In this document: positions 20,841-31,244 of the stretch, in pieces
Numbering within the stretch: the stretch's first letter is position 1
Layout: each line of letters begins with the position of its first letter
DNA from: Acidobacteriota bacterium
Lineage (GTDB): Bacteria > Acidobacteriota > Terriglobia > Acidiferrales > UBA7541
Direction: 5' to 3'
Assembly: GCA_003224055.1 (NCBI GenBank)
Contig: QHYE01000043.1
Location: 1 to 64,000 of the forward strand
Length of the DNA stretch: 64,000 nucleotides
The notes under the pieces: model-generated
The model's input: only the letters and a program-made list of their open reading frames with translations
Databases searched by the model: none
Told to the model about the DNA's origin: nothing
Translations under genes and position numbers: made by a program

Positions 20841-21179
20841 ATGGCTGACAATTCGATTCAAGCAGCAACGGATGTAAATTTCGAAGTCGAAGTGCTTACG
20901 GCGAGCAGTACGCAGCCGGTGATGGTGGATTTCTGGGCGGAATGGTGCCGGCCGTGCCACATGCTGGCGCCGACGGTGGCGGAGATTGCGCACGACTATG
21001 CCGGCAAGCTCAAGGTGATGAAGCTGAACGTGGACGAGGCTATGAATTCAGCGGGCCGGTACCGCGTGCAGGGAATCCCGACACTGCTGTTGTTTAAGAA
21101 CGGGCAGGTTGTGGAGCAGATTGTGGGAGCGGTGCCGAAAGATCAAATCACCAAGGCGTTGGACCGGCACCTCGCGTAA
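20841..21179 (+). CDS. trxA: Thioredoxin
   Basis: WAEWCRPCHMLAP; QGIPTLLLFKNGQ. Active site is WCRPC rather than WCGPC. Confidence 0.93.
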   Translation: MADNSIQAATDVNFEVEVLTASSTQPVMVDFWAEWCRPCHMLAPTVAEIAHDYAGKLKVMKLNVDEAMNSAGRYRVQGIPTLLLFKNGQVVEQIVGAVPKDQITKALDRHLA

Positions 21180-21200
21180 AGCAAGATTCGAAGGATGGAG

Positions 21201-21238
21201 AAGGCGTGTCGTGAAATTGCGTGCGGCACGCCTTTTTG
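21201..21238 (+). terminator. Rho-independent terminator downstream of trxA
   Basis: AAGGCGTG...CACGCCTT stem followed by TTTTTG. Confidence 0.65.
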
Positions 21239-21286
21239 TTTGTGCCGGGTGGAGATTTCCGACTCGAGGGTGTGGGGAAAAGTGGG

Positions 21287-21874
21287 ATGAAAGAAGCTGA
21301 AAGAAAAATGGTTCGCTGCCGCTGGGCGGGGAATGAGCTGAGCATTCCCTATCATGATGAGGAATGGGGCGTGCCCGTGCACGAGGAGCGGAAGTGGTTT
21401 GAGTTTTTGATATTGGAGGGCGCGCAAGCGGGGTTGAGTTGGGACACGGTTTTGCGGAAGCGGGCGAGGTACCGAGAAGTGTTTGACGGATTCGATCCGG
21501 AGAAAGTGGCGCGTTATGACAAGCGGAAAGTGCGGGAGCTGCTGGGGGACGCGGGGATTATCCGGAACCGGTTGAAGATTGCGGCGGCGATTGGGAATGC
21601 GCGGGCGTTTTTGAAAGTGCAAGAAGAGTTTGGGACGTTTGATGCGTATATCTGGAGGTTTGTGGGTGGGCGGCCGAAGCAGAATGCGTGGAAGAAGCAC
21701 GAACGCTTGCCGGCGAAGACGGTGGAATCGGACGCGTTGAGCAAGGATTTGCAGAAGCGGGGGTTTCGGTTTGTGGGGTCGACGATTTGTTATGCGCTGA
21801 TGCAGGCGACGGGGATGGTGAACGATCACCTGGTGAGTTGCTTTCGGTATAAGGAATTGTCCCGACAGCGCTGA
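21287..21874 (+). CDS. tag: DNA-3-methyladenine glycosylase I
   Basis: RCRWAG...YHDEEWGVPVHEERKWFEFLILEGAQAGLSW. Confidence 0.94.
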   Translation: MKEAERKMVRCRWAGNELSIPYHDEEWGVPVHEERKWFEFLILEGAQAGLSWDTVLRKRARYREVFDGFDPEKVARYDKRKVRELLGDAGIIRNRLKIAAAIGNARAFLKVQEEFGTFDAYIWRFVGGRPKQNAWKKHERLPAKTVESDALSKDLQKRGFRFVGSTICYALMQATGMVNDHLVSCFRYKELSRQR

Positions 21875-22004
21875 ATGGAAGGCTTGCTTGCGTTGAGGGC
21901 GGGGCGAGCTTACGATTAGAACCTGCCGTTTCTTGGTGCTTTCCAAAGTAGTAAAGGCGAAGTAAAGATTGCGGCGCGGAAGTGTGATTGAGGAGAGAGT
22001 CTGA

Positions 22005-23303
22005 ATGAAATCGGTGGTGGTGGTGGGGGCGCAGTGGGGCGACGAGGGCAAAGGCAAGGTGGTGGACTACCTTGCGGGGTCGTTTGATTACATTGCGCGC
22101 GTGGCGGGCGGGCACAACGCGGGGCACACCGTCATCATCGGGAAGGACCGTTATGTACTGCAGCTGATTCCTTGCGGGATTCTGCGGCCGAAGCAGCAGG
22201 CGGTGATCGGAACGGGCGTGGTGGTGGATCCGGCGGCGCTGGTGGCGGAAATCGAGACGCTTTCGAAAGCGGGCATTGAGGTGAAGGGGCGGTTGCACGT
22301 CAGCAACCGCTCGCACCTGATTTTTCCGTATCACCGGGAGCTGGACAAAGCCGCGGAAGGTGCGCGGGGCGCGGACAAAATTGGCACAACTTCACGCGGG
22401 ATTGGGCCGGCGTACGAAGACAAGATGGCGCGGCGTGGGCTGCGGATGTGCGATTTGCTGGAGCCGGAGATGTTTCGAAAGAAAGCCGCGCACGTAGTGG
22501 CGGAGAAAAACCGGCTGGCGAAAGGCGCGTACGGGGCGAATATTGATTTTTCGCATGAAGTGGAAGAAACGCTGAAGCTGGGCGAGAAAATTCGCGGCTA
22601 CATTTGCGATACGGCGGAATTGGTGAACCGCGCGCTGGACGAAGGGAAGTCGGTGCTGTTCGAAGGCGCGCAGGGAACGATGTTGGACATCGATCACGGG
22701 ACGTACCCGTTCGTGACGTCGTCGAGCGCGACTTCGGGGGGTGCTGCGACAGGCGTGGGCGTGCCGCCGACAAAGCTCAAACACGTGCTGGGGATTTCCA
22801 AGGCATATACGACGCGCGTGGGCAGTGGGCCGTTTCCGACGGAGATGCCGGACCTGGATGCGCAAGAAGTGCGCGCGCGCGGGAAAGAGTTTGGAGCGGT
22901 GACGGGGCGGCCACGGCGCTGCGGCTGGCTGGATCTGCAAGTGCTACGGTACGCGAAAATGATCAATGGGATTGATTCGCTGGTGATTACGAAGCTGGAT
23001 GTGTTTGACACGCAGAGGGAGATTCAGGTTTGCGTGGCCTACAAGTACAAAGGCACGCCGCTGAAGGAAATGCCGGCGCTGGCGGAAGAGTACGAGCGGG
23101 TGACAGCAGAGTACAAGACGCTGCCGGGTTGGAATGAAACGACATACGGCTTGAAAGACGGAGCGAAGCTGCCCAAGGCGGCGGTGGAGTATTTGCGATT
23201 TATTTCGGATTTTCTGCAAGTGGAGATCGGCATGATTTCCACGGGGCCGGAGCGCGACGCGACGATTGTGCCGGCGGGGACGCTGCTGGCGCGGTGGCTG
23301 TGA
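22005..23303 (+). CDS. purA: Adenylosuccinate synthetase
   Basis: VVVGAQWGDEGKGKVVDYL; GHNAGHTV; ATGVGVPPTKL. Confidence 0.97.
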   Translation: MKSVVVVGAQWGDEGKGKVVDYLAGSFDYIARVAGGHNAGHTVIIGKDRYVLQLIPCGILRPKQQAVIGTGVVVDPAALVAEIETLSKAGIEVKGRLHVSNRSHLIFPYHRELDKAAEGARGADKIGTTSRGIGPAYEDKMARRGLRMCDLLEPEMFRKKAAHVVAEKNRLAKGAYGANIDFSHEVEETLKLGEKIRGYICDTAELVNRALDEGKSVLFEGAQGTMLDIDHGTYPFVTSSSATSGGAATGVGVPPTKLKHVLGISKAYTTRVGSGPFPTEMPDLDAQEVRARGKEFGAVTGRPRRCGWLDLQVLRYAKMINGIDSLVITKLDVFDTQREIQVCVAYKYKGTPLKEMPALAEEYERVTAEYKTLPGWNETTYGLKDGAKLPKAAVEYLRFISDFLQVEIGMISTGPERDATIVPAGTLLARWL

Positions 23304-23307
23304 AGAA

Positions 23308-23357
23308 GTGACTCGTGACTCGTGACTAGAAGTTATCTGATGAGTTCTAGTGACTGG
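23308..23357. repeat. Short tandem heptamer (GTGACTC) plus flanking inverted repeat
   Basis: GTGACTCGTGACTCGTGACT (23308-23327); ACTAGAA (23325-23331)/TTCTAGT (23345-23351); then GTGACTGGTGACTT. Confidence 0.6.
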
Positions 23358-23400
23358 TGACTTGTGGCGCCGCGGTATCGGGTGCCAGACTCTACTTGAA

Positions 23401-24612
23401 ATGCTCACCTTTGAAGAAGCACGCGGAAAGATAATCGAACAACTTGGGAAGAGAAAAGGACCATTCGCGACTGCGGTTGTGAGTGTGTGGGAGGCGCTGG
23501 GATTGGTGTTGGCGGAGGAAGTGAAAACGGATCGGGAGTATCCGCCGTTTGACCGGTCGACGCGGGATGGATATGCGGTGCGCGCGAAGGAAGTTGCTCC
23601 GGACGCCAAACTGAAATGTGTGGGAGAAATCAAGGCGGGCGATACGGTGACCGAACCGCTCGCGGCCGGGACTTGCGTGCAAATCATGACGGGGGCAGCG
23701 ATTCCACGCGGCGCCGACGCGGTGGTGATGATCGAGCACACGCAGCGAGAGGGAGAGGTGGTGCGATTCGAACGAGCGGCGCAACCGGGGCAAAACATTG
23801 TGCCGCGGGGGAGCGAGGCCGCGGCGGGGCAGACGCTGCTTAGACCCGGGATGCGCTTGGGCTACGCGGAACTGGCGCTGGCGGCGCAAGTCGGCGCGGC
23901 GGAATTGCAATGCGCGAGGAAGCCGCGTGTGGCGATCTTGTCGACGGGGGATGAGGTTGTACCGGTCGAGGTGGCGCCGGGGGCATTTCAGATTCGAAAC
24001 AGCAACAGTGTTTCGCTGGCAGCGCAAGTGCGGATTGCCGGGGGTGAGCCGGTTGCGTTGGGAAATGCGGCGGACCGGGTCGAGGAGCTGGGAGAGAAAA
24101 TCGAGCGAGGGCTGAAAGAGGACGTACTGGTGCTTTCAGGTGGCGTTTCGATGGGGAAGTATGACCTGGTGGAAAAAGTTCTGAAGGCCATGGGAGCGGA
24201 GTTTTACTTTGATGCAGTGGCGATTCGGCCGGGGAAGCCTGCAGTGTTCGGGATGTGCCAGGGGAAGCCGGTGTTTGGGTTGCCGGGGAACCCGGTTTCG
24301 ACGATGGTAACGTTCGAATTGTTCGTGCCGCCGGCGATCGATTTGTTGAACGGGGCGGAGGCTCGGCCGCTGCCGCTGGTGGAAGCGCGGCTGGGAGAAG
24401 CGCTGAGTGAGAAACTGGGGTTGGCACACTTTCTGCCGGCGCGGGTAGAGTGGCGCGGAGGGGCGCCTGAAGTGAAGGCTTTGAAATGGCAGGGATCGGG
24501 AGACATTGCGGCGCTGGCAAAGGCGAATTGTTTTTTGGTGGTGCCCGCGGACCGGGACAAGATTGCGGCGGGGGAGAGGGTATCGGTGCTGCTGCGGAAG
24601 GATGTGGTCTAG
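23401..24612 (+). CDS. moeA: Molybdopterin molybdenumtransferase
   Basis: [51 protein letters not shown]. Confidence 0.95.
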   Translation: MLTFEEARGKIIEQLGKRKGPFATAVVSVWEALGLVLAEEVKTDREYPPFDRSTRDGYAVRAKEVAPDAKLKCVGEIKAGDTVTEPLAAGTCVQIMTGAAIPRGADAVVMIEHTQREGEVVRFERAAQPGQNIVPRGSEAAAGQTLLRPGMRLGYAELALAAQVGAAELQCARKPRVAILSTGDEVVPVEVAPGAFQIRNSNSVSLAAQVRIAGGEPVALGNAADRVEELGEKIERGLKEDVLVLSGGVSMGKYDLVEKVLKAMGAEFYFDAVAIRPGKPAVFGMCQGKPVFGLPGNPVSTMVTFELFVPPAIDLLNGAEARPLPLVEARLGEALSEKLGLAHFLPARVEWRGGAPEVKALKWQGSGDIAALAKANCFLVVPADRDKIAAGERVSVLLRKDVV

Positions 24613-24619
24613 GCGCAAG

Positions 24620-25114
24620 ATGGCAAAGCTTTCTCATTACGGGAGCCGGGGTGAAGTGAGCATGGTAGACGTGTCGGCGAAGGCGGTGACGACACGGACG
24701 GCGGAGGCGCGAGGGTTCGTACAGATGAAGCCGGGGGTGGTGCGCGCCGTCAGACGGCTGAAGAATCCAAAGGGGAATCCGCTGGAAGTGGCGCGGATTG
24801 CGGGGATTGCGGCTGCAAAAAGGACGGCGGAATGGATACCTCTTTGTCATCCACTGCCGCTCACGCACATTGATGTGACCGCACGGCTATGCAAGAATGG
24901 CGTGGAACTACATTCCAGTGTGACGACGGCCGCTCAGACGGGTGTGGAGATGGAAGCCCTGGTAGCCGTTGCCGCCGCAGCCCTCACGGTCTACGACATG
25001 TGCAAAGCACTCGATAAGGGGATGAAAATCACGGACATTGTTCTCGTCAGCAAGACGGGCGGGAAGAGCGGGGATTTCCATCGAAAGCGTGCTCCGTCGA
25101 AGGGCAGAGAATGA
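24620..25114 (+). CDS. moaC: Cyclic pyranopterin monophosphate synthase
   Basis: [55 protein letters not shown]. Confidence 0.95.
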   Translation: MAKLSHYGSRGEVSMVDVSAKAVTTRTAEARGFVQMKPGVVRAVRRLKNPKGNPLEVARIAGIAAAKRTAEWIPLCHPLPLTHIDVTARLCKNGVELHSSVTTAAQTGVEMEALVAVAAAALTVYDMCKALDKGMKITDIVLVSKTGGKSGDFHRKRAPSKGRE

Positions 25115-25869
25115 GTGCGGCAGGCGGAAAATCCGTAAAGTTGCTGCTGGCGGAGGACAATCCGCTGGTGCGCGAACTCATCGTGAAAGGGCTGGAACCG
25201 TTCTGCGAGGTCGAGACCTCCGCGGACGGGGCAGATGCTTTGCTCAAAGTCATTGATAACCCTCCCGACGTGATCCTCTGCGACTACAAAATGCCGGGGC
25301 TGGACGGACGGCAACTCTTCGAAAAGCTGCGCGGGCGCGATGCGACCAAACACATCCCGTTTTTGTTCATGGCTAGCCGCCCGGACATCGAAGAACGGCT
25401 GAGGCCCTTGGTGGACGGCGTCGAGGATTTCATCCCCAAGCCATTTTTGGTGAAGGATCTGGTGCGCGTTACGAAAAAGGTGGTTGACCGGCTGCACCTC
25501 GAAAAACTGCAGAAGAAAGCGTCGCGGCCGGGGGTCATCCAAGGCCGGCTTGAAGAGATGAGCATGATCGACCTGATGCAGTCTCTGGAGATGGGCCAGA
25601 AGTCGTGCCGGTTGATGGTGCGGCAGGGCGGCACACAGGGCGAGCTGTATTTTGCGGGCGGGCAGTGCCGGGACGCGAAGGTTGGCAAAGTGGAAGGCGA
25701 CGACGCGGTTTACAAAGTGGTGTTGTGGACCGAGGGCGAATTTGAGATTGATTTCAATGCGGCGAACGCCTCGACGCGAACCACGACCACCCGGAATACG
25801 ACGGGCCTGCTGATGGAAGCGATGCGGCTGATGGACGAAGCCAACCGCGATGCGGTTGGAACGAAGTGA
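25111..25869 (+). CDS. Response regulator receiver fused to DUF4388 (PATAN)-like domain
   Basis: Receiver domain ([30 protein letters not shown]) plus C-terminal [41 protein letters not shown]. Confidence 0.85.
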   Translation: MSAAGGKSVKLLLAEDNPLVRELIVKGLEPFCEVETSADGADALLKVIDNPPDVILCDYKMPGLDGRQLFEKLRGRDATKHIPFLFMASRPDIEERLRPLVDGVEDFIPKPFLVKDLVRVTKKVVDRLHLEKLQKKASRPGVIQGRLEEMSMIDLMQSLEMGQKSCRLMVRQGGTQGELYFAGGQCRDAKVGKVEGDDAVYKVVLWTEGEFEIDFNAANASTRTTTTRNTTGLLMEAMRLMDEANRDAVGTK

Positions 25870-25891
25870 GCCTGCTCTAGAAACCTGCCCG

Positions 25892-26368
25892 ATGCGCATA
25901 GCGGTCCTCACCATTAGCGACACGGCAGCGAAAAACGAACGTGAAGATTTGTCGGGACCGGCGGTGGTCGCATTTTGCCGCGGGCTGGGGTGGGAAGTTA
26001 CTTCGGCTTTTATCGTGTCCGATGATCCTGCAGATATTCGGGAGCAGTTACGTGTCCTTGCGGACTCTGGGCAAGTGGATCTACTGCTGACAACCGGTGG
26101 AACGGGGATTGGCCCGCGGGACAACACTCCGGAAGCGACGCAGGCTGTGGCGGACCGCATTGTGCCAGGGATTTCCGAAGAGATGCGGCGCAAAGGCCTG
26201 GAGCACACGCCGACGGCCGTGCTCTCGCGCAGCACGGCGGCCGTAAGAAGCAAGACGCTGATCGTCAACCTGCCCGGAAGCCCCAAAGGCGCTGTCGAAT
26301 CGTTGGAGGCGATAGCGCATCTGCTGCCTCACGCGGTAAAGGTCTTGAACGGCGCGCGACACGATTAA
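25892..26368 (+). CDS. mogA: Molybdopterin adenylyltransferase / MogA-MoaB family
   Basis: MRIAVLTISDTAAKNEREDLSGP; LLTTGGTGIGPRDNTPEAT; NLPGSPKGAVESLEAI. Confidence 0.88.
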   Translation: MRIAVLTISDTAAKNEREDLSGPAVVAFCRGLGWEVTSAFIVSDDPADIREQLRVLADSGQVDLLLTTGGTGIGPRDNTPEATQAVADRIVPGISEEMRRKGLEHTPTAVLSRSTAAVRSKTLIVNLPGSPKGAVESLEAIAHLLPHAVKVLNGARHD

Positions 26369-26565
26369 TTGCCGAGACAGAGCGCGATAACCTCGCGGGC
26401 TCGTTTCATGAGTGTGTCGAGCGTCCTGGCCTGCGTGTGGCACCCGCGGAGAGAACGGACCGTGGCCACGTAATAGCCGGCCTCGTCCTGTTCAATCAAC
26501 ACCGTAAATTTCCTCTTTGGTTTCACGGGTGGACCCTCCTGCAGTGATTCTAACATGGTGGGCAA
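26365..26565 (-). CDS. HicB-like single-domain protein (orphan antitoxin-like)
   Basis: KRKFTVLIEQDEAGYYVATVRSLRGCHTQARTLDTLMKRAREVIALCL; no hicA neighbour. Confidence 0.7.
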   Translation of the reverse strand: MPTMLESLQEGPPVKPKRKFTVLIEQDEAGYYVATVRSLRGCHTQARTLDTLMKRAREVIALCLGN

Positions 26566-26634
26566 GATTCTTAGGTTGACCGATTCCTGAATCGAGTCAA
26601 GAATGTTTGCACCATGGAACAGAAACTAACAGAC

Positions 26635-27441
26635 ATGCGACTTGCAGTTTTGGGAACGGGAAAGCTCGGCGGAATCTTGCTTCGAGCCTATCTGAAGCAA
26701 GGACTCTTTGCGCCGAAAAACGTCAGCGCGACGGTGAAGCGCGGCGAAAAGGCCGCGGCCCTGGCGAAGGAGTTGGGCGTTGCGGTAACGACGGAGAATC
26801 GCAAGGCAGTGCAGGGAGCGGACATCGTGTTGCTGGGTGTGAAGCCCCAAGTGGTTGGAGATGTGCTGAAGGAAATCGCGCCGAAGCTGACTGCGAAGAC
26901 GCTGGTCATCTCTGTGGCAGCATCGGTGCCGACGAGCTACATCGAGCAGCGTCTGCGCGGGAAAGTGCCGGTGGTGCGGGCGATGCCGAATACGCCTTCG
27001 ACGGTGGGATGCGGAATGACGGGCATTTGCCGCGGCGCGCATGCGGGGGCGGAACACTTGGAAACAGCACGGGCCATGTTCGATGCAGTGGGTCGGACGG
27101 TGGTCGTTGACGAAAAAAATATGGATGCGGTGACCGGGCTCTCGGCGAGCGGGCCGGCCTTTGCCTATATTATTCTCGAGTCGCTGGCGGAAGCCGGGGT
27201 AAAAGTGGGCCTGCCACGCGACGTCGCGACGCTGCTGGCGGCGCAGACGATGAAGGGCGCGGCCAGCGTGGTCCTGGAAACGGGGGATCACCCGGCCTTG
27301 CTGAAAGACGCTGTGACCACGCCCGCCGGCTGCACGATTGACGGGATTCTGGAGCTGGAAGAGGGCAAGCTGCGAGTGACTTTGATCAAGGCGGTGGTGA
27401 AAGCAACGAGCCGGGCGGGCGAACTGCTATTTGAGAAATAA
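26635..27441 (+). CDS. proC: Pyrroline-5-carboxylate reductase
   Basis: MRLAVLGTGKLGGILLRAYL; VVRAMPNTPSTVGCGMTGI; SGPAFAYIILESLAEAGVKVGLPRDVA. Confidence 0.95.
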   Translation: MRLAVLGTGKLGGILLRAYLKQGLFAPKNVSATVKRGEKAAALAKELGVAVTTENRKAVQGADIVLLGVKPQVVGDVLKEIAPKLTAKTLVISVAASVPTSYIEQRLRGKVPVVRAMPNTPSTVGCGMTGICRGAHAGAEHLETARAMFDAVGRTVVVDEKNMDAVTGLSASGPAFAYIILESLAEAGVKVGLPRDVATLLAAQTMKGAASVVLETGDHPALLKDAVTTPAGCTIDGILELEEGKLRVTLIKAVVKATSRAGELLFEK

Positions 27442-27494
27442 CGGGTAGTTGCCTGTGTTCGAATTGATGGTAGGATGCTGCGCGTGAGGGGGCC

Positions 27495-27869
27495 ATGCCG
27501 AACCAATACCTCCCGGTACTGATTTATGCGGCACTGGTGATCGCGTTTCCTGCAGTGACGCTCATTGCGGCAAAGCTCATTCGCCCCACGTCCACGAACG
27601 TCGGCGCAAAACTGAAGCCTTATGAATGCGGGATCCCGCCTGAAGGAGACGCGCGACGGCGGTACTCGGTGCGGTTTTATATCATTGCCATGATGTTCGT
27701 CATTTTTGACGTGGAGACCATGTTCCTGATCCCCTGGGCGATTTTGTACAAGGGGTGGGTGGCGGCGCATATGGGGCTCTTTGCGCTGACATCGATGCTA
27801 GTATTCCTGGGGATCTTGCTCGTCGGATACTTGTGGCTGTACAAGAAGGGCGCGTTGGAATGGGCCTAG
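27495..27869 (+). CDS. nuoA: NADH-quinone oxidoreductase subunit A (cluster 1)
   Basis: KPYECGIPPEGDARRRYSVRFYIIAMMFVIFDVETMFLIPWA. Confidence 0.95.
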   Translation: MPNQYLPVLIYAALVIAFPAVTLIAAKLIRPTSTNVGAKLKPYECGIPPEGDARRRYSVRFYIIAMMFVIFDVETMFLIPWAILYKGWVAAHMGLFALTSMLVFLGILLVGYLWLYKKGALEWA

Positions 27870-28035
27870 CCGAATCGAGGAGTGAGCTTTCCGGCACGGC
27901 TATTTCCGCAAAGTGCTTCTGATTGACGAGGTTGGCGGCGTGTGTTAGAAACGCGGCGTTCCGTCTCTTGACAGCTCCGCCGTTGTAGATTGTGAATGCG
28001 GAGCCGAACCTTGTATTTAGCAACATCCGGGGTCC

Positions 28036-28710
28036 ATGGCTGACGAGCCGAAGGAACCACAACCACCCTCAGTGCCCACGGGCGAGCAGCCCGCGAGCAA
28101 GCCATCTCCCGTCTCAACTCCCGCTGCAAAGCCCGCGGACGCAGGCGTGCCGGCTACTCCTGCAAAACTGGCCGCGCCACCGGCTCCTCCCAAGCCTCCC
28201 GTGGTGCTGCAGACTCCACTAAATAATGAAATAGTGGCGCGGTATCGGGCCAAATTTGGCGCGGCGATCGTGGATGCCATCGAGGACCGCAAGCAGGCGA
28301 TTCTTGTCGTGGAGAGCGGGCGGCTGGCAGAGATCGCGCTATACACGCGCGACGAAGAGAAATTTGAAATGCTGTCGGACCTGACGGCCGTGGATTGGCC
28401 GAAACGGGAAAAACGATTTGATGTGGTGCTCAATCTCTATTCGTTTGCGAAAAACGAGCGGCTGCGGCTGAAGGCGCAGGCTGCTGAAGGGGAAGAAGTC
28501 CCGAGTGTCGTGGGAGTCTGGGTTGCGGCAAATTGGCTGGAGCGGGAAGCGTTTGACATGTTTGGGATCATTTTCTCCGGCCATCCGGACCTGAAGCGGA
28601 TTCTGCTGCCGGACGAGTGGCAAGGCTATCCGCTGCGGAAGGACTACGACATCCTTCAGCAGGACACGGCGTGGGTGCGGGAAAATCTTGGAATCGAAAG
28701 CGGGCAGTGA
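28036..28710 (+). CDS. nuoC: NADH-quinone oxidoreductase subunit C with Pro/Ala-rich N-terminal extension (cluster 1)
   Basis: [38 protein letters not shown]; about 55 aa P/A-rich N-terminus. Confidence 0.94.
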   Translation: MADEPKEPQPPSVPTGEQPASKPSPVSTPAAKPADAGVPATPAKLAAPPAPPKPPVVLQTPLNNEIVARYRAKFGAAIVDAIEDRKQAILVVESGRLAEIALYTRDEEKFEMLSDLTAVDWPKREKRFDVVLNLYSFAKNERLRLKAQAAEGEEVPSVVGVWVAANWLEREAFDMFGIIFSGHPDLKRILLPDEWQGYPLRKDYDILQQDTAWVRENLGIESGQ

Positions 28711-28803
28711 GATGGGCCTGGCTGTGAAAAGGACACGACGCTGACTATCGAAGCCACAAACGACCGCAAGACGCTGCTGGGGGCGGAAGAGCTGGTCATT
28801 AAT

Positions 28804-29871
28804 ATGGGCCCGCAGCATCCGTCGACCCACGGCGTGTTGCGCGTGAAGCTGAAGCTCGATGGCGAGCGAGTCATCGGGTCGGAGTGTGTGATCGGGTATC
28901 TGCACCGCGGCGTGGAAAAAATCGCGGAGAACCGCACGTATCAACAGTTCGCGCCATACGTGGACCGCATGGACTACGTGGCGGCGGTCAGCAACGGTCT
29001 GGGATATTGCGAGGCGATCGAAAAACTATTGGTGGCGGAAGCGCCGCCGCGGGCTCGCGTGATTCGAACGATTCTCACGGAGCTCCAGCGGATCGCCAGC
29101 CACCTGCTCTGGCTGGGGACCCATGCGCTGGACATCGGTGCGCTGACGCCGCTCTTTTACTGCTTCCGCGAGCGGGAAGAAATTTTGAAAATCCTGGAAA
29201 AGTATTGCGGGGCGCGCCTGACCACGCACGCGTTTCGAATCGGCGGGTTGCAATACGAAGCCTATGATACGTTTGAAAAAGATGTGGAGCGGTTCTGCAA
29301 GGATTTCGAATCGCGCATCGTGGAATACGAAACGCTGCTGACAAACAACCGCATCTGGATCGGGCGCACGAAAGGCGTGGGGATCCTGACGGCCGAAGAT
29401 GCCATCGCGTATGGCGTGACCGGGCCGGTGCTGCGGGCCAGCGGCGTGAAGTGGGACATTCGCAAAGCCATGCCCTACGCGGCTTACGACCAGTACAAGT
29501 TTGAAATTCCCGTGGGCACGACGGGGGATACGTATGACCGTTACCTGGTGCGCATGGAAGAGATGCGGCAGTCGCGACTGATCTGTTTGCAGGCAATTGA
29601 GAATATTCCGCCGGGGCCGATTATGGCGAAAGTGGGTAAGGTGTTGAAGCCGCCGCCAGGCGAGGTCTATCACGCGATCGAAGCACCGAAGGGGGAACTG
29701 GGATATTACGTGGTGAGCGACGGAACGGTGCAGCCGTATCGCGTGCGGATTCGCCCGCCGTCATTCATTAATTTGCAAGCGTTTGACCGCATGGTGCGGG
29801 GACATCTGGTGGCGGACGTAGTGGCAATTATCGGAACGATTGACATCGTGCTCGGGGAAGTGGACCGCTGA
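28804..29871 (+). CDS. nuoD: NADH-quinone oxidoreductase subunit D (cluster 1)
   Basis: [21 protein letters not shown]...; homology to the expected N-terminus appears to extend upstream to about 28741, where no ATG/GTG/TTG is in frame. Confidence 0.93.
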   Translation: MGPQHPSTHGVLRVKLKLDGERVIGSECVIGYLHRGVEKIAENRTYQQFAPYVDRMDYVAAVSNGLGYCEAIEKLLVAEAPPRARVIRTILTELQRIASHLLWLGTHALDIGALTPLFYCFREREEILKILEKYCGARLTTHAFRIGGLQYEAYDTFEKDVERFCKDFESRIVEYETLLTNNRIWIGRTKGVGILTAEDAIAYGVTGPVLRASGVKWDIRKAMPYAAYDQYKFEIPVGTTGDTYDRYLVRMEEMRQSRLICLQAIENIPPGPIMAKVGKVLKPPPGEVYHAIEAPKGELGYYVVSDGTVQPYRVRIRPPSFINLQAFDRMVRGHLVADVVAIIGTIDIVLGEVDR

Positions 29872-31244
29872 TGCAGGCCGCGACCCAAGCGACGCTGGAT
29901 TTCTTGAAGCTCTACTGGGCGCCGTTGCTCTGTGGAGTGGTGATTGTTGCGGTCCTGCCGTTGATCGTCGGCTACATCGTATTGGTCGAGCGCAAATTGA
30001 TGGCGGACATGCAGGCGCGGCTGGGGCCGATGCGCGTGGGGCCACACGGATTGCTGCAGCCCATCGCGGACGCGGTGAAGCTGCTCATCAAGGAAGACAT
30101 TATTCCGGATGACGCGGACAAACTGGTGTTCTGGCTGGCGCCGGTGTTCTCTGTGGGGGCGGCGCTGCTCGCGATAGCTGGCCTGGCCTTCGGCCCGGCG
30201 TTTCAAATTGCGCAGGATCTCAACATTGGGATTTTGTTTGTCGTGGGCATCAGCGCGCTCGGTATTTTCGGGATTGTGCTGGGTGGCTGGGCTTCGAACA
30301 GCCATTACTCGCTGATGGGGGCGCTGCGAAGTTCGGCGCAGTTGGTGAGTTATGAGACAGCAGCCGGGATGGCGTTGGTGTGTGGTTTGCTGTTTGCAGG
30401 GACGCTGAATATCAAGTCGATTGTGGCCGCGCAAGGGACGCAGGGCGTGTGGTTTGGCTTCCTCGCGCCGGTGGCGTTCTTCACGTATCTGGTGGCTTCG
30501 ATTGCCGAAACCAATCGCGCGCCGTTTGACTTGCCGGAGGCGGAGTCCGAACTCGTGGCCGGTTATATGACGGAGTTCAGTGGATTTCGCTGGTCGCTTT
30601 ATTTTCTGGCGGAATACACGAACATGATCGTGGTGGCTTCGGTAGCGACGACCTTGTTTTTGGGCGGATGGCTGCGGCCGTTTGCGAATGTTCGCTGGCT
30701 GAATTTTCTGGATTATCTCCCACCGCTGCTGATGATGGGAATCGCGGGCTATTGCGTTTTGCGAATGCCAAAGCAGCCGACGCGCGTGCAGCAGATGTTC
30801 ATGCTGGCTGTGGCCGGCTTGTGTTTGGTTGTGGCGATGGTGCTGGCCGCGCCGGTGCTGCTGCCGTTCGTGAAACCGTCGTTAAAGGAGGCGGTAGCTC
30901 CTTTTTATGCAGGAATTCACGGGGGATTCTGGTTCATCTTCAAAGTGAGTGCATACCTTTATTTCTTCATGTGGCTGCGTTTTACGATACCGCGCTACCG
31001 CTTCGATCAACTGATGCGGCTGGGATGGCATTTCCTGATTCCGCTATCCATCATTAACGTCCTCGTGGTTGGCGTGGCGTTGATTGTCGGCAGCTACTTT
31101 AATCTACAGGGCTGGGCGCTGCTGCTGGCGACGACGCCGGCGGCGATCGTTGCTCTGGTGGCGGCGCTCGCGATCTTGTCGATCGATCAAAAAAAACAGG
31201 CGCGGCAGGCAGGAACCGCGGCCACGGATTTTTATGCTGGATAA
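29871..31244 (+). CDS. nuoH: NADH-quinone oxidoreductase subunit H (cluster 1)
   Basis: ERKLMADMQARLGPMRVGPHGLLQPIADAVKLL; ETNRAPFDLPEAESELVAGYMTEFSG. Confidence 0.95.
   Translation: MQAATQATLDFLKLYWAPLLCGVVIVAVLPLIVGYIVLVERKLMADMQARLGPMRVGPHGLLQPIADAVKLLIKEDIIPDDADKLVFWLAPVFSVGAALLAIAGLAFGPAFQIAQDLNIGILFVVGISALGIFGIVLGGWASNSHYSLMGALRSSAQLVSYETAAGMALVCGLLFAGTLNIKSIVAAQGTQGVWFGFLAPVAFFTYLVASIAETNRAPFDLPEAESELVAGYMTEFSGFRWSLYFLAEYTNMIVVASVATTLFLGGWLRPFANVRWLNFLDYLPPLLMMGIAGYCVLRMPKQPTRVQQMFMLAVAGLCLVVAMVLAAPVLLPFVKPSLKEAVAPFYAGIHGGFWFIFKVSAYLYFFMWLRFTIPRYRFDQLMRLGWHFLIPLSIINVLVVGVALIVGSYFNLQGWALLLATTPAAIVALVAALAILSIDQKKQARQAGTAATDFYAG

Noticed and set aside
23308-23357. Possible CRISPR-like repeat
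   Set aside because: Heptamer tandem units without spacers and no cas genes; not a CRISPR array.
23840-24868. 342-aa antisense ORF
   Set aside because: Lies opposite moeA/moaC; composition (Pro/Ser/Arg-rich) is what the complement of a high-GC gene gives; no recognisable domain.
24991-26286. 431-aa antisense ORF
   Set aside because: Spans the complement of the response regulator and mogA; no family features.
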